Source: Halorubrum sp. Boch-26
Lineage (GTDB): Archaea > Halobacteriota > Halobacteria > Halobacteriales > Haloferacaceae
Reading direction: 5' to 3'
DNA length: 48,997 nt
NCBI RefSeq assembly: GCF_029889805.1
Contig: NZ_JARANT010000009.1
Coordinates: forward strand, 1 to 48,997
Below the pieces are notes generated by a model that was not told where the DNA came from, searched no databases, and worked only from the letters and a program-made list of their open reading frames with translations. Positions within the stretch are counted from its first letter, which is position 1; each line of letters begins with the position of its first letter. Below are positions 16,625 to 26,286 of this stretch, piece after piece. The translations under genes were made by a program, and so were the position numbers.

Positions 16625-17086
16625 ATGTACGAACGCATTCTGATCCCGACCGACGGAAGCGACGTCGCAGAGTCCGCGGTCGAGCACGCGCTCGATCTCG
16701 CTGAGAAATACGAGACCGAGGTCCACGCGCTGTACGTGGTCGACATCGATTCGGTCAACCTCAGTCTCGGCACCGAGCAGGTCGACCGGCTCAAGCAGGG
16801 TCGGTTCGGCGAGATGGAAGAGCTGAAACAGAAGGCCGACGAGGCGACCGGCACCGTCGCCACCCGCGGTGCGGACCGCGATATCGACGTCGTAGAACAC
16901 ATCTCCGGCGGCCGCCCGCACAAGGTGATCGCCGACTACGCCGACGACCACGAGATGGACCTCATCGTTATGGGGAGCCACGGGCGCGCCGGCGTCCGGC
17001 GCGCGCTCCTCGGGAGCGTCACCGAGCGCACGCTCCGCTCGACGCACGTGCCCGTCCTCGTCGTCGACTACCTCGACCAGGACTGA
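16625..17086 (+). CDS. Universal stress protein, UspA family
   Basis: 153 residues, a single Usp domain. MYERILIPTDGSDVAESAVEHAL opens the fold, and GSHGRAGVRRALLGS matches the ATP-binding pattern G-x2-G-x9-G-S exactly, followed by VTERTLRSTHVPVLVV. ATP-binding Usp proteins are often cotranscribed with transporters and may control them. The gene starts four bases after the symporter stop, so it is in the same operon. Its target is probably the symporter, which is inference from context. Confidence 0.92.
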   Translation: MYERILIPTDGSDVAESAVEHALDLAEKYETEVHALYVVDIDSVNLSLGTEQVDRLKQGRFGEMEELKQKADEATGTVATRGADRDIDVVEHISGGRPHKVIADYADDHEMDLIVMGSHGRAGVRRALLGSVTERTLRSTHVPVLVVDYLDQD

Positions 17087-17182
17087 GCCGCCACCGCGTC
17101 GGGTCGTCCGGCGTCCCGTTATCACGGCGCCGTCTCGGTCCGTTTCCGGAACACCGACGTACCCCGACCGACACCCACGTTC

Positions 17183-17440
17183 ATGACCGAGACCGACCCG
17201 ATCGGCGACCCGGACGAGGAGGGCCTCGTCGACCGCCTCCGATCGCACGTGAGCGAGAACCGAGGCGGCATGTTCCAGGACCTGGTGTTCGCGATCGCGT
17301 GGGTGACGCTCGTGTCGCTTCTGTACGACTTCGCGTTCGCGAGCGCGCCGCAGTGGGTGCTGTACATGTTCATGCTCGCCGGGATTCCAGCGTACTTCGG
17401 CTTCTTCATCTCCCTGGAGCTGGCGAAGCAGCGGCGGTAG
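17183..17440 (+). CDS. Small two-helix membrane protein
   Basis: 85 residues. An acidic N-terminal 30 residues is followed by two hydrophobic helices (about 33-54 and 57-76) and a short basic tail ELAKQRR. I recognise no named family, but similar short proteins occur in haloarchaeal acetate/symporter neighbourhoods as I recall them. It ends 21 bp before the convergent MATE gene. The function is unknown. Confidence 0.6.
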   Translation: MTETDPIGDPDEEGLVDRLRSHVSENRGGMFQDLVFAIAWVTLVSLLYDFAFASAPQWVLYMFMLAGIPAYFGFFISLELAKQRR

Positions 17441-17461
17441 TCACGGATCTCGTTTCCTCGT

Positions 17462-18991
17462 TCAGTCGTCGAGCGTCTCGGCGGACGACTCCGGACTCTC
17501 TCCGCCGTCCTCGTCGTCGGCGTCCGCCTCGGGCGCGACCGCCGCGTCGTCCGACTCGCCGACGATCCTCGCCGTCCACGTCCCGCGCAGGAACCACGCC
17601 ACGCCGACCGCGAAGGAGGCCACGGCGGCCGTCGCGTACGCCCACCACAGCCCCACGACGCCCCAGTCGAGGCCGACGTAGCCGACCTCGACTACAGGGA
17701 TGTCGACGGGGCCCACCGCGGTCCCACCGAGCGTGACCCCGACGGCGCCGAACGCGAGCAGGGCGGCGAGCGGGATCCGGACGCCCCACCGAGAGAGCAG
17801 GGACAACACGAGCGCCGCCTTGGTGTGGCCCGCGCCGCGGAACGCGCCCTGTATCACCATGAGGCCGCCGAAGAAGGCCCACGACAGGGCGATGACGCGA
17901 AGGAAGACCACACCCTCGGCGACCGTCGCCGGGTCGTCGATGAAGACGCCGATCGCGACCGCCGGGAACAGCCAGACGGCGCCCCCGGCGACGCCCAGAA
18001 GCGCCATGGTCCCGAGGGTGGCGACGCGGGTGACGGCGACGGCGCGGTCGGGCGTCCCCGCGCCGAGGTTCTGTCCGACGCCGGTCGCGGTCGCCTGTCC
18101 GACCGCGCCCGCGACCGACCACGAGACGGACATCAGTCTGACGCCGATCCCGTAGGCCGCGGTCGCGGCCGGGCCGAACCGCGCGACCAGCGCCGCCATG
18201 AAGACGGCGGCGAACGACCGCGCCCAGCCGTCGAGCGTCGCCGGATACCCCACGCCGATCAGCTTGCGGAGTATCTCCGGGTTCGGCACGAGGTCGCGGA
18301 CGTACAGCTTCACCCCCCAGTCGCCGCGCAGCAGGATTCCGATCCCCACCGCGGTCGCGAACAGGCGCGCGACGAGCGTCGCGATCGCGGCTCCGCGCGT
18401 GCCGAGCGCGGGCACCGGTCCCCAGCCGAGGATGAAGACGGGGTCGATGACGATGTTGATACCGGCGGAGATCCCGACCAGCCACATCGCCGTCGTCGTG
18501 TCGCCCGCGCCCTGCAGCGAGGCGCGGAACGCGAAGAAGAGGAACGTGAGCGGAAGGGTGAGGAGGATCACCTCGATGTACGCGAGCGCCTCGACGAACA
18601 CCGCGTCGCGGGCGCCGATCCAGTACAGTAACCGGTGGCGCGCCGCGAAGCCGAGGACCGCGAGGGCGACGGAGACGGCGATGGCGAGCAGCACCGTCTG
18701 CCCCACGACCTCGTCGGCGCGTCGGTCGTTGCCGGCGCCGACGTGCTGGGAGACCAACGCGATCGTCGCGGCCGTGAGTCCCATCGCCGTCGACACGAAC
18801 AGCCACGAGAGCGGGAACATGAGCGAGACGGCGGCGACGGCCTCGGTGCTCACCCGCCCGACCCAGAACATGTCCGCGAGGTTGTACAGGGTCTGGAGGA
18901 GGTTCCCGAGCACCAGCGGCCACGCGAGGTCGAACAGCTTCGGGGAGATCGCCCCCGTCGTCATGTCGACTCGGGCGTCGTCGTTTCCCAC
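17462..18991 (-). CDS. MATE family efflux transporter
   Basis: 509 residues from a GTG start; twelve hydrophobic helices arranged as two similar halves. The N-terminal AWPLVLGNLLQTLYNLADMFWVGRVS is the classic MATE opening. MATE proteins export cationic drugs, metabolites or toxins in exchange for Na+ or H+. The last 40 residues are an acidic hydrophilic tail. A start at the internal ATG (18964) would remove nine residues. The GTG is chosen because a minus-strand CGTTAGG lies about 36-42 nt upstream; this is weak support. It faces the convergent small membrane gene at 17183. Confidence 0.9.
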   Translation of the reverse strand: MGNDDARVDMTTGAISPKLFDLAWPLVLGNLLQTLYNLADMFWVGRVSTEAVAAVSLMFPLSWLFVSTAMGLTAATIALVSQHVGAGNDRRADEVVGQTVLLAIAVSVALAVLGFAARHRLLYWIGARDAVFVEALAYIEVILLTLPLTFLFFAFRASLQGAGDTTTAMWLVGISAGINIVIDPVFILGWGPVPALGTRGAAIATLVARLFATAVGIGILLRGDWGVKLYVRDLVPNPEILRKLIGVGYPATLDGWARSFAAVFMAALVARFGPAATAAYGIGVRLMSVSWSVAGAVGQATATGVGQNLGAGTPDRAVAVTRVATLGTMALLGVAGGAVWLFPAVAIGVFIDDPATVAEGVVFLRVIALSWAFFGGLMVIQGAFRGAGHTKAALVLSLLSRWGVRIPLAALLAFGAVGVTLGGTAVGPVDIPVVEVGYVGLDWGVVGLWWAYATAAVASFAVGVAWFLRGTWTARIVGESDDAAVAPEADADDEDGGESPESSAETLDD

Positions 18992-19168
18992 GGCGAGTTC
19001 TGACTGAGGGCACGCCCGCTCGCGACCTAACGTTTCGGGAACCGGTTCGCGGTGGGATCGCCCGTCGGCGAAACGCTCCGTTCACTGACTTTTCGCCCCG
19101 GAAAACCCGTATCAGCGACGAGAAGGGCAGAGAACGTCCGAATACGGGGATACCGGTGCGCACACAAC

Positions 19169-19178
19169 ACTTATCACC
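19169..19178 (+). promoter_or_regulatory. TATA-like element of cspA
   Basis: ACTTATCACC lies 25-34 nt before the ATG at 19203, as expected for a leaderless transcript. A GATACCGG octamer, the core of the direct repeat before acs2, lies 13 nt upstream at 19149-19156. Confidence 0.5.
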
Positions 19179-19202
19179 CAGTCGGGAGTTATCTCGAGTG
19201 CG

Positions 19203-19397
19203 ATGGCGACAGGCAAGGTCGACTTCTTCAACGACACCGGCGGCTACGGATTCATCGAGACCGACGAGGCTGACGAGGACGTGTTCTTCCACATGGAAGA
19301 CGTCGGCGGCCCGGACCTCGAGGAAGGCCAGGAGGTAGAGTTCGAGATCGAGGAGGCGGACAAGGGTCCGCGCGCGACGAACCTCACTCGGCTGTAG
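19203..19397 (+). CDS. cspA: Cold-shock protein CspA
   Basis: 64 residues, a single cold-shock domain. RNP1 is GGYGFIE (in place of KGFGFI) and RNP2 is VFFHM. The opening [20 protein letters not shown] is typical of haloarchaeal CspA. The family binds single-stranded nucleic acid and acts as an RNA chaperone. The high Glu/Asp content is a halophilic adaptation. Monocistronic by spacing. Confidence 0.95.
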   Translation: MATGKVDFFNDTGGYGFIETDEADEDVFFHMEDVGGPDLEEGQEVEFEIEEADKGPRATNLTRL

Positions 19398-19513
19398 CTC
19401 GCTCGGCCGTATCCACGACCGGCGACGACGGACAGCTCTCGAAACGCGTTCCGCGTATATGACACCGCGAGCGACGGCGCCGGGATTTTGGTCGCCGAGC
19501 GCGGAGTCCCGGT

Positions 19514-20095
19514 ATGGACGCCGCCGACCTCGACGCGGACACCGCCGACCTCGACGCGGACACCGACGACCTCGACGCGTTCGTCGCCGAGAACCTCGCC
19601 CGCTACGCCGAGACGCAGGGCGTCCTCCCCGAGCGGCTCGACGAGTTCGGCGAGCGGTACCGCTCGCAGGGGCACCTGACGCGCGAGGAGCTGTACGAGG
19701 TCGCCTACGAGTCGTCGACGCGGAGCGCCCACCACGTCCGGACGAACCCGGCGGAGCGCTGCCGGGAAGTGACTCGTAACGCGCGCCTCGTCGACGGCGA
19801 CTTCTCGACGGTCCACCTGCTCACCGGACTCTCCGGGTTCAGGGCGCCGACCGCGTCGTGCGTGCTCGCCGCGCTCGACGGCGACCGGCACGCCGTCGTC
19901 GACACCCGCGTCTGGGCGTCACTGGATCGATTGGGGTACGTCGACGAGCGGAAGGAGTCGTTCGACGCCGCCGACTACGTCACCATGATCGAGCCGATCC
20001 GCGAGATCGCGGACGATACCGGCTACCGCGCGGTCGACGTCGGCTACGCGCTGTTCGCACACGACGATACCGTCCGAGAAGGGACGTTGCACTAG
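19514..20095 (+). CDS. HhH-GPD-like protein of unknown function
   Basis: 193 residues, no named family recognised. Residues 103-136 (LTGLSGFRAPTASCVLAALD, then VVDTRVW) resemble the helix-hairpin-helix and catalytic-Asp segment of HhH-GPD DNA glycosylases such as endonuclease III. D130 lies 18 residues after P112, the same spacing as the catalytic Lys and Asp of endonuclease III (K120/D138), but proline replaces the lysine. There is no C-terminal Fe-S cluster motif. A monofunctional glycosylase-like or DNA-binding role is inference. The first 22 residues are an acidic ADLDADT repeat encoded by a 21-bp tandem repeat. GATTTTGG at about 19483-19490 could be the TATA box. Confidence 0.6.
   Translation: MDAADLDADTADLDADTDDLDAFVAENLARYAETQGVLPERLDEFGERYRSQGHLTREELYEVAYESSTRSAHHVRTNPAERCREVTRNARLVDGDFSTVHLLTGLSGFRAPTASCVLAALDGDRHAVVDTRVWASLDRLGYVDERKESFDAADYVTMIEPIREIADDTGYRAVDVGYALFAHDDTVREGTLH
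19523..19585. repeat. 21-bp in-frame tandem repeat at the 5' end of the HhH-GPD-like gene
   Basis: Units at 19523-19543 and 19544-19564 are identical; the third at 19565-19585 is partial. Each encodes ADLDADT. The repeat extends the acidic N-terminus and probably varies in copy number between strains. Confidence 0.9.
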
Positions 20096-20143
20096 TTCTC
20101 TGGACACTGACGGTCACGCCCGGCCGGCGGAGTTCTGGCGAGG

Positions 20144-21124
20144 CTACAGCGGGAACTCGACGCCCGTCGCCTCCTCGGAGTACTCCCAGAGGCGGCGGGC
20201 GTCCTCGCGGTCGTAGGAGGCGTCGTTCGACCGTCCCACGGTCGGCGTCCCGCGCATGTTCATGAAGCCGCTCGGCTCGACGTAGGCACCGCCGTCGACG
20301 TCGGCGGTGGCGGCGTACAGCATGGGGAGCGCGCCCGTCGCGGCGTCCTGCCCGAGGACCGCGTTCGCGGCCTTCATCCCGACTCGTAGCAGGGGGTTGC
20401 CGCTCTCCTCTGCGGTGCGGTGCTGGAGGTTCGTGGCCGCGTAGCCCGGGTGGCAGGCGACGCTCCGGAGGTCGACTTCGTTGCTCGCGCGGTTCCTACC
20501 GCCCTCGCTGGCGTCGTCACCGTCGTCGATCCGACGCTGGAGCTCGTAAGCGAACAGCAGGTTCGCGAGTTTGCTCCGGCCGTACGCCTTCCACTTCCCG
20601 TACGACTCCTCCCAGTTGAGGTCGGAGAAGTCCATCTCGCCCTGCTCGTGGGCGCCCGACGACTGCGTGACGACGCGGGCCTCCCCGTCTATCCCCTCGG
20701 CGGCGTCGAGCAGCGGGAACAGTCGGCCAGCGAGCGCGAAGTGGCCGAGGTGGTTGACGCCGAACTGCGTCTCGAAGCCGTCTTCGGTCTCGCTCCGCGG
20801 GATCGCCATCACGCCGGCGTTGTTACAGAGGGCGTCCACCGCGTCGTAGTCGGCGGCGAGCCCCCCGGCGAACGACGCCACCGAGTCGAGCGACGCGAGA
20901 TCGCACTCGCGCACGTCGAGTTCGCCGGCAACGTCGCCGGCGTCGGCGCGGATCTCGTCCGCTGCGCGCTCGCCGCGCTCGACGCTCCGACAGGCCATCA
21001 CCACGGTGGCACCCTTCGCGGCGAACGCGCGCGTCCCCTCGTGGCCGAGCCCGCTGTTCGCGCCGGTGACGACTACCGTCTTTCCGTCCAACTTCGGCAT
21101 GTCTTCGGCGGTCCATTCTACCAT
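20144..21124 (-). CDS. Short-chain dehydrogenase/reductase
   Basis: 326 residues. A Rossmann NAD(P)-binding motif TGANSGLG lies at 20-27, NNAGVM in mid-sequence, and the catalytic tyrosine-lysine pair in YGRSK. Length and the segment FGVNHLGHFALAGRL match the classical SDR subgroup related to protochlorophyllide reductase and WW-domain oxidoreductases. The substrate is not predictable. Start ATG at 21124 has a minus-strand GGTTTCTCC about 26-32 nt upstream. It converges on the HhH-GPD-like gene with a 48-nt gap. Confidence 0.92.
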   Translation of the reverse strand: MVEWTAEDMPKLDGKTVVVTGANSGLGHEGTRAFAAKGATVVMACRSVERGERAADEIRADAGDVAGELDVRECDLASLDSVASFAGGLAADYDAVDALCNNAGVMAIPRSETEDGFETQFGVNHLGHFALAGRLFPLLDAAEGIDGEARVVTQSSGAHEQGEMDFSDLNWEESYGKWKAYGRSKLANLLFAYELQRRIDDGDDASEGGRNRASNEVDLRSVACHPGYAATNLQHRTAEESGNPLLRVGMKAANAVLGQDAATGALPMLYAATADVDGGAYVEPSGFMNMRGTPTVGRSNDASYDREDARRLWEYSEEATGVEFPL

Positions 21125-21294
21125 ACGTCACGGAAGGAGCGTTACAGGGAGAAACCTGTCGGCGGGATCCGGCGTTTCCCGTTCGTGCGAGATATTCCCG
21201 ATCAGGCCGACGAGACGGCGTCTGACGCGGGGATTCACTTTCACCTCGCTGCCGGTGCGTTTTTAGGTGCTTCGGCGGAAAGTACCCACACCGA

Positions 21295-23802
21295 ATGACG
21301 TCCTTCCAGTCGACTATCGGCGACGAGGAGGGGATCGCGGAGGAGCTGGCCGAGGGCCAGCGCGAGATCTCCATCGCCGAGTTCTTCGAGAAGAACAAAC
21401 ACATGCTCGGGTTCGACTCGGGCGCCCGCGGGCTCGTCACCGCCGTCAAGGAGGCGGTCGACAACGCCCTCGACGCGACCGAGGAGGCCGGGGTCCTCCC
21501 CGATATCTATATCGAGATCGAGGAGGTGGGCGACTACTACCGGCTCGTCATCGAGGACAACGGGCCGGGCATCACGAAAGAACAGCTCCCGAAGGTGTTC
21601 GGAAAGCTCCTGTACGGGTCGCGGTTCCACGCCAGAGAGCAGTCACGTGGACAGCAAGGAATCGGGATTTCAGCGGCTGTGCTGTACTCTCAGTTGACTT
21701 CCGGCCAGCCCGCGAAGATCACCTCGCGCCCGAAGGGGCAGTCGCGGGCGCAGTACTTCGAGCTCATTATCGACACCGACACCAACGAGCCGGAGATCAA
21801 GGCGGACGATGAGACGACGTGGGACCGCCCCCACGGGACGCGGATCGAGCTGGAGATGGAGGCGAACATGCGCGCCCGCGGCCAGCTCCACGACTACGTG
21901 AAACACACCGCGGTCGTCAACCCCCACGCCCGGATCGAGCTCCGCGAACCCGGGCTCGACGAGCCGATGAAGTTCGAGCGGGCGACGGACGAGTTGCCGG
22001 CGGAGACGAAGGAGATCCGCCCGCACCCCCACGGGGTCGAGCTCGGCGCGCTGATCAAGATGCTGGAGGCGACCGAGTCGTACTCGGTCTCCGGATTCTT
22101 ACAGGAGGAGTTCACGCGGGTCGGCAAGAAGACCGCCGACAGCGTCATCGGCAACTTCCGGGACGTGTACTACGGCCGCGAGCTCTCGTGGACGCCGCCG
22201 CGCGCCCACGACGACCGCGACGTCGCGGCCGCGGTGGGCGAGGCGGTCGCCAACAAGGGGAAGGCGGCGACGGCCGACTTCGCCGAGGGCGTCGCGGAGA
22301 CGGTCGCGAACAACGACCGCCTCTCGCGGTCCGAGCTGGCGACGATCGTCGGGAACGTCGCGGAGACGGTCGAGGACGACACGGGCAAGACGTTCGGCGG
22401 GACCGTCCGCGAGAACGCGGTCGACGCGGCGTGGCGGGCGATCACCGGCGTCGACGCCGACGGTGACGCGACCGGAACCGCCGGAGATGTGACCGGAACC
22501 GTCGGGGACGCGGGCGGCGAGGAGGCGGGCGACGAGGAGGCGGGCGACGAGGGCGCGGAATCGCCGCTCGTCGCCGACGTATACGCCCTCGTCGACGAGG
22601 CGACCTCGACTCGGAAAGACGACGCCGCGGTGCAGGCGATGGCCGACGCCCTGACGCGTCGGTTCCTGAACCTCGATGGCGACGCGTTCCGAATCGCTCG
22701 CGACGACCTCGAACGGCTCGTCGCCGACGCGGCCAATTTCGTCGCCGAGCAGCACGACGCGACGTTCGGCGAGACCGCCCGCGAGAACGTCGTCGAGGCG
22801 TTCTGGTCGCGGGCGCGCACCGTACCCGACGACCCGCCGAAGGTGCGTGACGTCGCCGGCGACCGCGACACGTCTGCCGACCTGCTGGCCGCGATGCGGG
22901 CCACCGACATCCTCGCGCCGCCGACCGACTGTCTCGCGCCGATCACGGCCGAGTTGGTCGAGGCCGGCCTGCGCAAGGAGTACGACGCCGACTTCTACGC
23001 GGCGGCGACCCGCGACGCCGAGGTCCACGGCGGGGACCCGTTCATCGTCGAGGCCGGCATCGCCTACGGCGGGTCGATCCCGGCCGAGGGCTCCGTGGAG
23101 CTGCTCCGGTTCGCGAACCGCGTCCCGCTCGTCTACCAGCGGGGCGCCTGCGCGACGACCGACGTGATAAAGCAGATCGGCTGGCGGAACTACGGGCTCG
23201 ACCAGCCCGGCGGGTCGGGGTTACCCAACGGCCCGGCCGTCATCTCGATCCACGTCGCGTCCACCAACGTCCCGTTCACGAGCGAGTCGAAGGACGCGCT
23301 CGCGAACGTCCCCGCGATCGAAGACGAGATCGAACTCGCCGTGCGGGAGGCCGCTCGGGAGCTGAAGTCGTTCCTCAACAAGCGCCGCTCGATGCAGCAG
23401 CGCCGCGAGAAGCAGGACGTGCTCGGCAAGATCCTCCCGGAGATGGCCGACAAGGTCTCCGAGGTCACGGGTCGCCCGCGCCCCGACATCGACGGCGCGC
23501 TGGCCCGGATCATGAACAACGTCAGCGTCGAGCGCGAGGTGTCGGACGGCACCGTGACGCTGGTCGTCGAGAACCACTCCGACGTGAACGAGCAGCTGGA
23601 TATCACCGACATCGTCTCGACCGAGCCGACGGACCCCTCGGAGGGAACGGTCGTCGACATGGACGGCGAGTGGTTCGTCCAGTGGAAGCCCGAGGTCCCC
23701 TCGGGCGACGAGCGGGAACTGACGTACGCGGTCGACGGCGACGCCGAGTTCGAGGTCAGCGTCGGCGGCGTCGAGACGGAGAAACTCACGGTGAACGCAT
23801 AA
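21295..23802 (+). CDS. top6B: DNA topoisomerase VI subunit B
   Basis: 835 residues. The GHKL ATPase domain has E53/N57 in [15 protein letters not shown] at 88-93 and GQQGIGIS (119-126). The transducer domain includes [20 protein letters not shown] (about 642-661) and a C-terminal Ig-like region. Subunit B binds ATP and drives strand passage in the type IIB topoisomerase that relaxes and decatenates archaeal DNA. The H2TH region (around 275-545) is expanded by roughly 200 residues, with two similar segments, [15 protein letters not shown] (366-380) and [15 protein letters not shown] (490-504), and an acidic low-complexity linker between them. A GTTTTTAGG at about 21259-21267 lies upstream of the start. 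It overlaps top6A by one base (TAATG). Confidence 0.97.
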   Translation: MTSFQSTIGDEEGIAEELAEGQREISIAEFFEKNKHMLGFDSGARGLVTAVKEAVDNALDATEEAGVLPDIYIEIEEVGDYYRLVIEDNGPGITKEQLPKVFGKLLYGSRFHAREQSRGQQGIGISAAVLYSQLTSGQPAKITSRPKGQSRAQYFELIIDTDTNEPEIKADDETTWDRPHGTRIELEMEANMRARGQLHDYVKHTAVVNPHARIELREPGLDEPMKFERATDELPAETKEIRPHPHGVELGALIKMLEATESYSVSGFLQEEFTRVGKKTADSVIGNFRDVYYGRELSWTPPRAHDDRDVAAAVGEAVANKGKAATADFAEGVAETVANNDRLSRSELATIVGNVAETVEDDTGKTFGGTVRENAVDAAWRAITGVDADGDATGTAGDVTGTVGDAGGEEAGDEEAGDEGAESPLVADVYALVDEATSTRKDDAAVQAMADALTRRFLNLDGDAFRIARDDLERLVADAANFVAEQHDATFGETARENVVEAFWSRARTVPDDPPKVRDVAGDRDTSADLLAAMRATDILAPPTDCLAPITAELVEAGLRKEYDADFYAAATRDAEVHGGDPFIVEAGIAYGGSIPAEGSVELLRFANRVPLVYQRGACATTDVIKQIGWRNYGLDQPGGSGLPNGPAVISIHVASTNVPFTSESKDALANVPAIEDEIELAVREAARELKSFLNKRRSMQQRREKQDVLGKILPEMADKVSEVTGRPRPDIDGALARIMNNVSVEREVSDGTVTLVVENHSDVNEQLDITDIVSTEPTDPSEGTVVDMDGEWFVQWKPEVPSGDERELTYAVDGDAEFEVSVGGVETEKLTVNA
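22532..22561. repeat. 15-bp in-frame direct repeat inside the top6B linker
   Basis: Two near-identical 15-bp units (GGCGGGCGACGAGGA type) encode the [10 protein letters not shown] stretch of the acidic linker in the Top6B insertion. This is simple local slippage. Confidence 0.7.
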
Positions 23803-24887
23803 TGACGACCGAAAGCGACGCACGAGACGAGCTGATCGACCTGGCCGCCGACTTCTACGACCAGTTCGCGGGCGGGAAGATCCCCGAGTTACAGCTTCCG
23901 ACGCGGACGAAGAGCAACATCGAGTACGACACCGAAAGCGGCGTGTGGACGTACGGCGACCGCACGTCGACGCGCAGCGCCAACTCGGTGCGGGGCGCCC
24001 GCAAGCTGCTGAAGGCCGCGTACACGATCGAGTTCCTCGCGAACCAACTCGACGAGGGGCGCTCCTCGACGCTGCGGGAGCTGTACTACCTCTCGGAGTC
24101 GTGGGACAACGACGAGGCGCAGTTCAAGTCGCAGAACGAGTCCAACGACCTCGTGGAGGACCTGGAGATCGTCACGGGCGTCACCCGCGAGGACTTCCAC
24201 ATGCGCCCGGAGGAGTCGGGCGCGACCCTGATGGGACCGTTAGAGATCCGCGAGCAGACCCGCCGCGGCGAGCGCGAGATCCACTGTCAGGAGGACGTCG
24301 GCGAGGGGGGGTACCAGATCCCGAACAACCCGGACATGATCGAGTTCCTCGACGACGACATCGACTTCGCGCTCGCGGTGGAGACCGGCGGGATGCGCGA
24401 CCGGCTCGTCGAGAACGGGTTCGACGAGGCGTACAACTGCCTCGTCATCCACTTAAAAGGTCAGCCGGCGCGGGCGACCCGCCGGATCACGAAGCGCGTC
24501 CACGACGAGCTCGACGTCCCCATCGCCGTCTTCGCCGACGGTGACCCGTGGTCCTACCGGATCTACGGCTCCGTGGCGTACGGCTCGATCAAGTCCGCGC
24601 ACCTCTCGAAGTACCTCGCGACGCCGGAGGCGCAGTTCGTCGGGATCCAGCCCGAGGACATCGTCGAGTACGACCTCCCGGCCGACCCGCTCTCCGACTC
24701 GGACGTGAACGCCCTCGAATCCGAGCTGGACGACCCGCGCTTCCAGACCGACTACTGGGAGGAACAGATCGAGCTCCAGCTCGACATCGGGAAGAAGTCC
24801 GAACAGCAGTCGCTCGCGAGCCGCGGCCTCGACTTCGTCACCGACACCTACCTCCCCGAGCGGCTCGGAGAGATGGGCGTGATCTGA
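23802..24887 (+). CDS. top6A: DNA topoisomerase VI subunit A (Spo11-like)
   Basis: 361 residues. The catalytic tyrosine lies in [13 protein letters not shown] (Y95/Y96; by comparison with Spo11 the second is expected to attack DNA). The Toprim metal ligands are visible as E194 in LAVETGGM and D246/D248 in FADGDPWS, followed by [11 protein letters not shown]. With Top6B it forms the A2B2 heterotetramer that makes double-strand breaks with two-base overhangs. The start overlaps the top6B stop by one base, which gives tight coupling. The frame is open from 23670 but the ATG at 23802 gives the family N-terminus. Confidence 0.97.
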   Translation: MTTESDARDELIDLAADFYDQFAGGKIPELQLPTRTKSNIEYDTESGVWTYGDRTSTRSANSVRGARKLLKAAYTIEFLANQLDEGRSSTLRELYYLSESWDNDEAQFKSQNESNDLVEDLEIVTGVTREDFHMRPEESGATLMGPLEIREQTRRGEREIHCQEDVGEGGYQIPNNPDMIEFLDDDIDFALAVETGGMRDRLVENGFDEAYNCLVIHLKGQPARATRRITKRVHDELDVPIAVFADGDPWSYRIYGSVAYGSIKSAHLSKYLATPEAQFVGIQPEDIVEYDLPADPLSDSDVNALESELDDPRFQTDYWEEQIELQLDIGKKSEQQSLASRGLDFVTDTYLPERLGEMGVI

Positions 24888-24901
24888 GCAGCGAGTGCAG
24901 C

Positions 24902-25921
24902 ATGCCGTATAATCGGCTGCGGCGGCGTCTCCGCGAATCGGGGTCCCCGGCGGTGACGACGCTCCCAGACGGAAGTGTCGACCACTTCTGTACGGTGGTC
25001 GGAGACGCCGCCGGGTCGATTGAGACCCGTGACGCGTTCGGCCGCGAGATTCTGGGAGATCGGTCGTCGTTCTCGTTCGCCGTCGAGACGACTGAGCCCG
25101 GGGGACAGGCGGTCAATACAGCGAAACAGCTGCACGCACTCGGCGGATCGGTCACCTGTTACGGCTATCTCGACGCGCCGATATTCGAATCGCTGCCGTT
25201 CACCACGGTGTCGATGGGATCGCCTGCGCTCGTGTACGTGTTCAGCTTCAGCGATAGAGACGTAATGTTCGTCGAGACCGCCGAGGTCACGGAGTGGACC
25301 CTCGCGGAGTTACGCCGTTTCGGTGACCTCTCGGACGTGTTCACGGGCGACGCGGTCTGCTGTAGTAACTGGGGCTCCGTGAGGGGGCTCGAGAGCGCGT
25401 TTTACCAACTGAGCGACACACGCTTGTCACGGGTTCCGTTCGTTTTCGATCCGGGTGACATCGTCGGGGTCCGGCCCGACGAAATCGGCGCGTTACTCGA
25501 CGCGATCGCCGCCCTCCAAGACACGTTTGACGTGGTGTATTCTGCCAACCGGCAGGAAGTGCGGACGACGGCTGCAGCCCTGTCTGGACCGTTCGACGAC
25601 GACCTCGCGCGGCTCGCCGCGATCCGAGAGGAAACGGGTATCACGGCCGCGGCGATGCATGCGAGAGATGAGGCTGCCGTCGTCACGTGCGACGACCAAC
25701 TGCGGGTCAGCAACTATCGCGTCGAGCGTCCAGTCCGGCACACCGGTGGCGGCGATCGGTTCACCGGCGGGCTCGGCCACGCGCTGGCGTGTGGTTGGGA
25801 TTGGGATCTCGCGTTGGCGTGCGGAAACGCCTGTGCCGCCTACTACGTCGACTCCGGCAGAACCGGCGATGCGAACGACATTACTGCGTTTCTCAGGGAA
25901 CGGCCCCCGGTCGAGTCTTGA
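24902..25921 (+). CDS. PfkB family carbohydrate kinase
   Basis: 339 residues. The C-terminal PfkB signature is HTGGGDRFTGGL (280-291) with the catalytic base D285; the usual first residue Asp is His here. An N-terminal GGQAVNTAKQLHALGG matches the sugar-binding GGxxxN segment. The substrate could be a sugar, nucleoside or other alcohol and cannot be told. It begins 14 bp after top6A, so may be cotranscribed. Codons such as TAT, AAT, AGT and TGT are more frequent than in neighbours, suggesting a different history. ATG at 24902 is the first suitable start. Confidence 0.82.
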   Translation: MPYNRLRRRLRESGSPAVTTLPDGSVDHFCTVVGDAAGSIETRDAFGREILGDRSSFSFAVETTEPGGQAVNTAKQLHALGGSVTCYGYLDAPIFESLPFTTVSMGSPALVYVFSFSDRDVMFVETAEVTEWTLAELRRFGDLSDVFTGDAVCCSNWGSVRGLESAFYQLSDTRLSRVPFVFDPGDIVGVRPDEIGALLDAIAALQDTFDVVYSANRQEVRTTAAALSGPFDDDLARLAAIREETGITAAAMHARDEAAVVTCDDQLRVSNYRVERPVRHTGGGDRFTGGLGHALACGWDWDLALACGNACAAYYVDSGRTGDANDITAFLRERPPVES

Positions 25922-25963
25922 GTGGCTGCCACCCTCTCCGACCCCTGAACGCATTACGTCCGC

Positions 25964-26200
25964 TTATCCGCTTTCGTACTCGATCGCGGCAATCTCGCGA
26001 CGCTTTCCGTCCGGGTCGTCGCCGTCGTACTTATAACGGACATCGTCCGCCTCGTCGGTCGTCGCGTTGTGCGATCCGTCACAGAAGGGCTTCGATCCCG
26101 AGAGGCCGCACTGACAGACGTATATCATATCGTCGTCACCCATATCCGATTCGTCGAGTCGTGCCGGTCCCCGCTCTTCGTGAGTTACCTCGCGTGCCAT
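25964..26200 (-). CDS. CDGSH iron-sulfur domain protein
   Basis: 78 residues. CQCGLSGSKPFCDGSH gives the ligands C29, C31, C40 and H44 of a [2Fe-2S] cluster with the unusual Cys3-His coordination (mitoNEET type). These small proteins take part in redox sensing or Fe-S transfer. The frame is open further upstream, but ATG at 26200 gives the normal length and a minus-strand TATA-like GTATAC is centred 26 nt before it (about 26217-26232). It is divergent from msrB. Confidence 0.88.
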   Translation of the reverse strand: MAREVTHEERGPARLDESDMGDDDMIYVCQCGLSGSKPFCDGSHNATTDEADDVRYKYDGDDPDGKRREIAAIEYESG

Positions 26201-26286
26201 GTTCGGACATCCGCGTCGGTCGGTATACGGTTTGTGGCGACCTCGGTCGCCGCAACCGCCTTGAGCATGGGTCCCGTATCCGTTGT

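Noticed and set aside
14843-17248. 801-codon minus-strand frame under the symporter and uspA
   Set aside because: Low-complexity Arg/Asp/His composition with no motif; antisense shadow of well-supported genes.
19459-19779. 106-codon plus frame starting at GTATATGAC before the HhH-GPD-like gene
   Set aside because: It runs out of frame through the well-supported acidic protein and its product is Arg/Pro-rich; a shadow frame.
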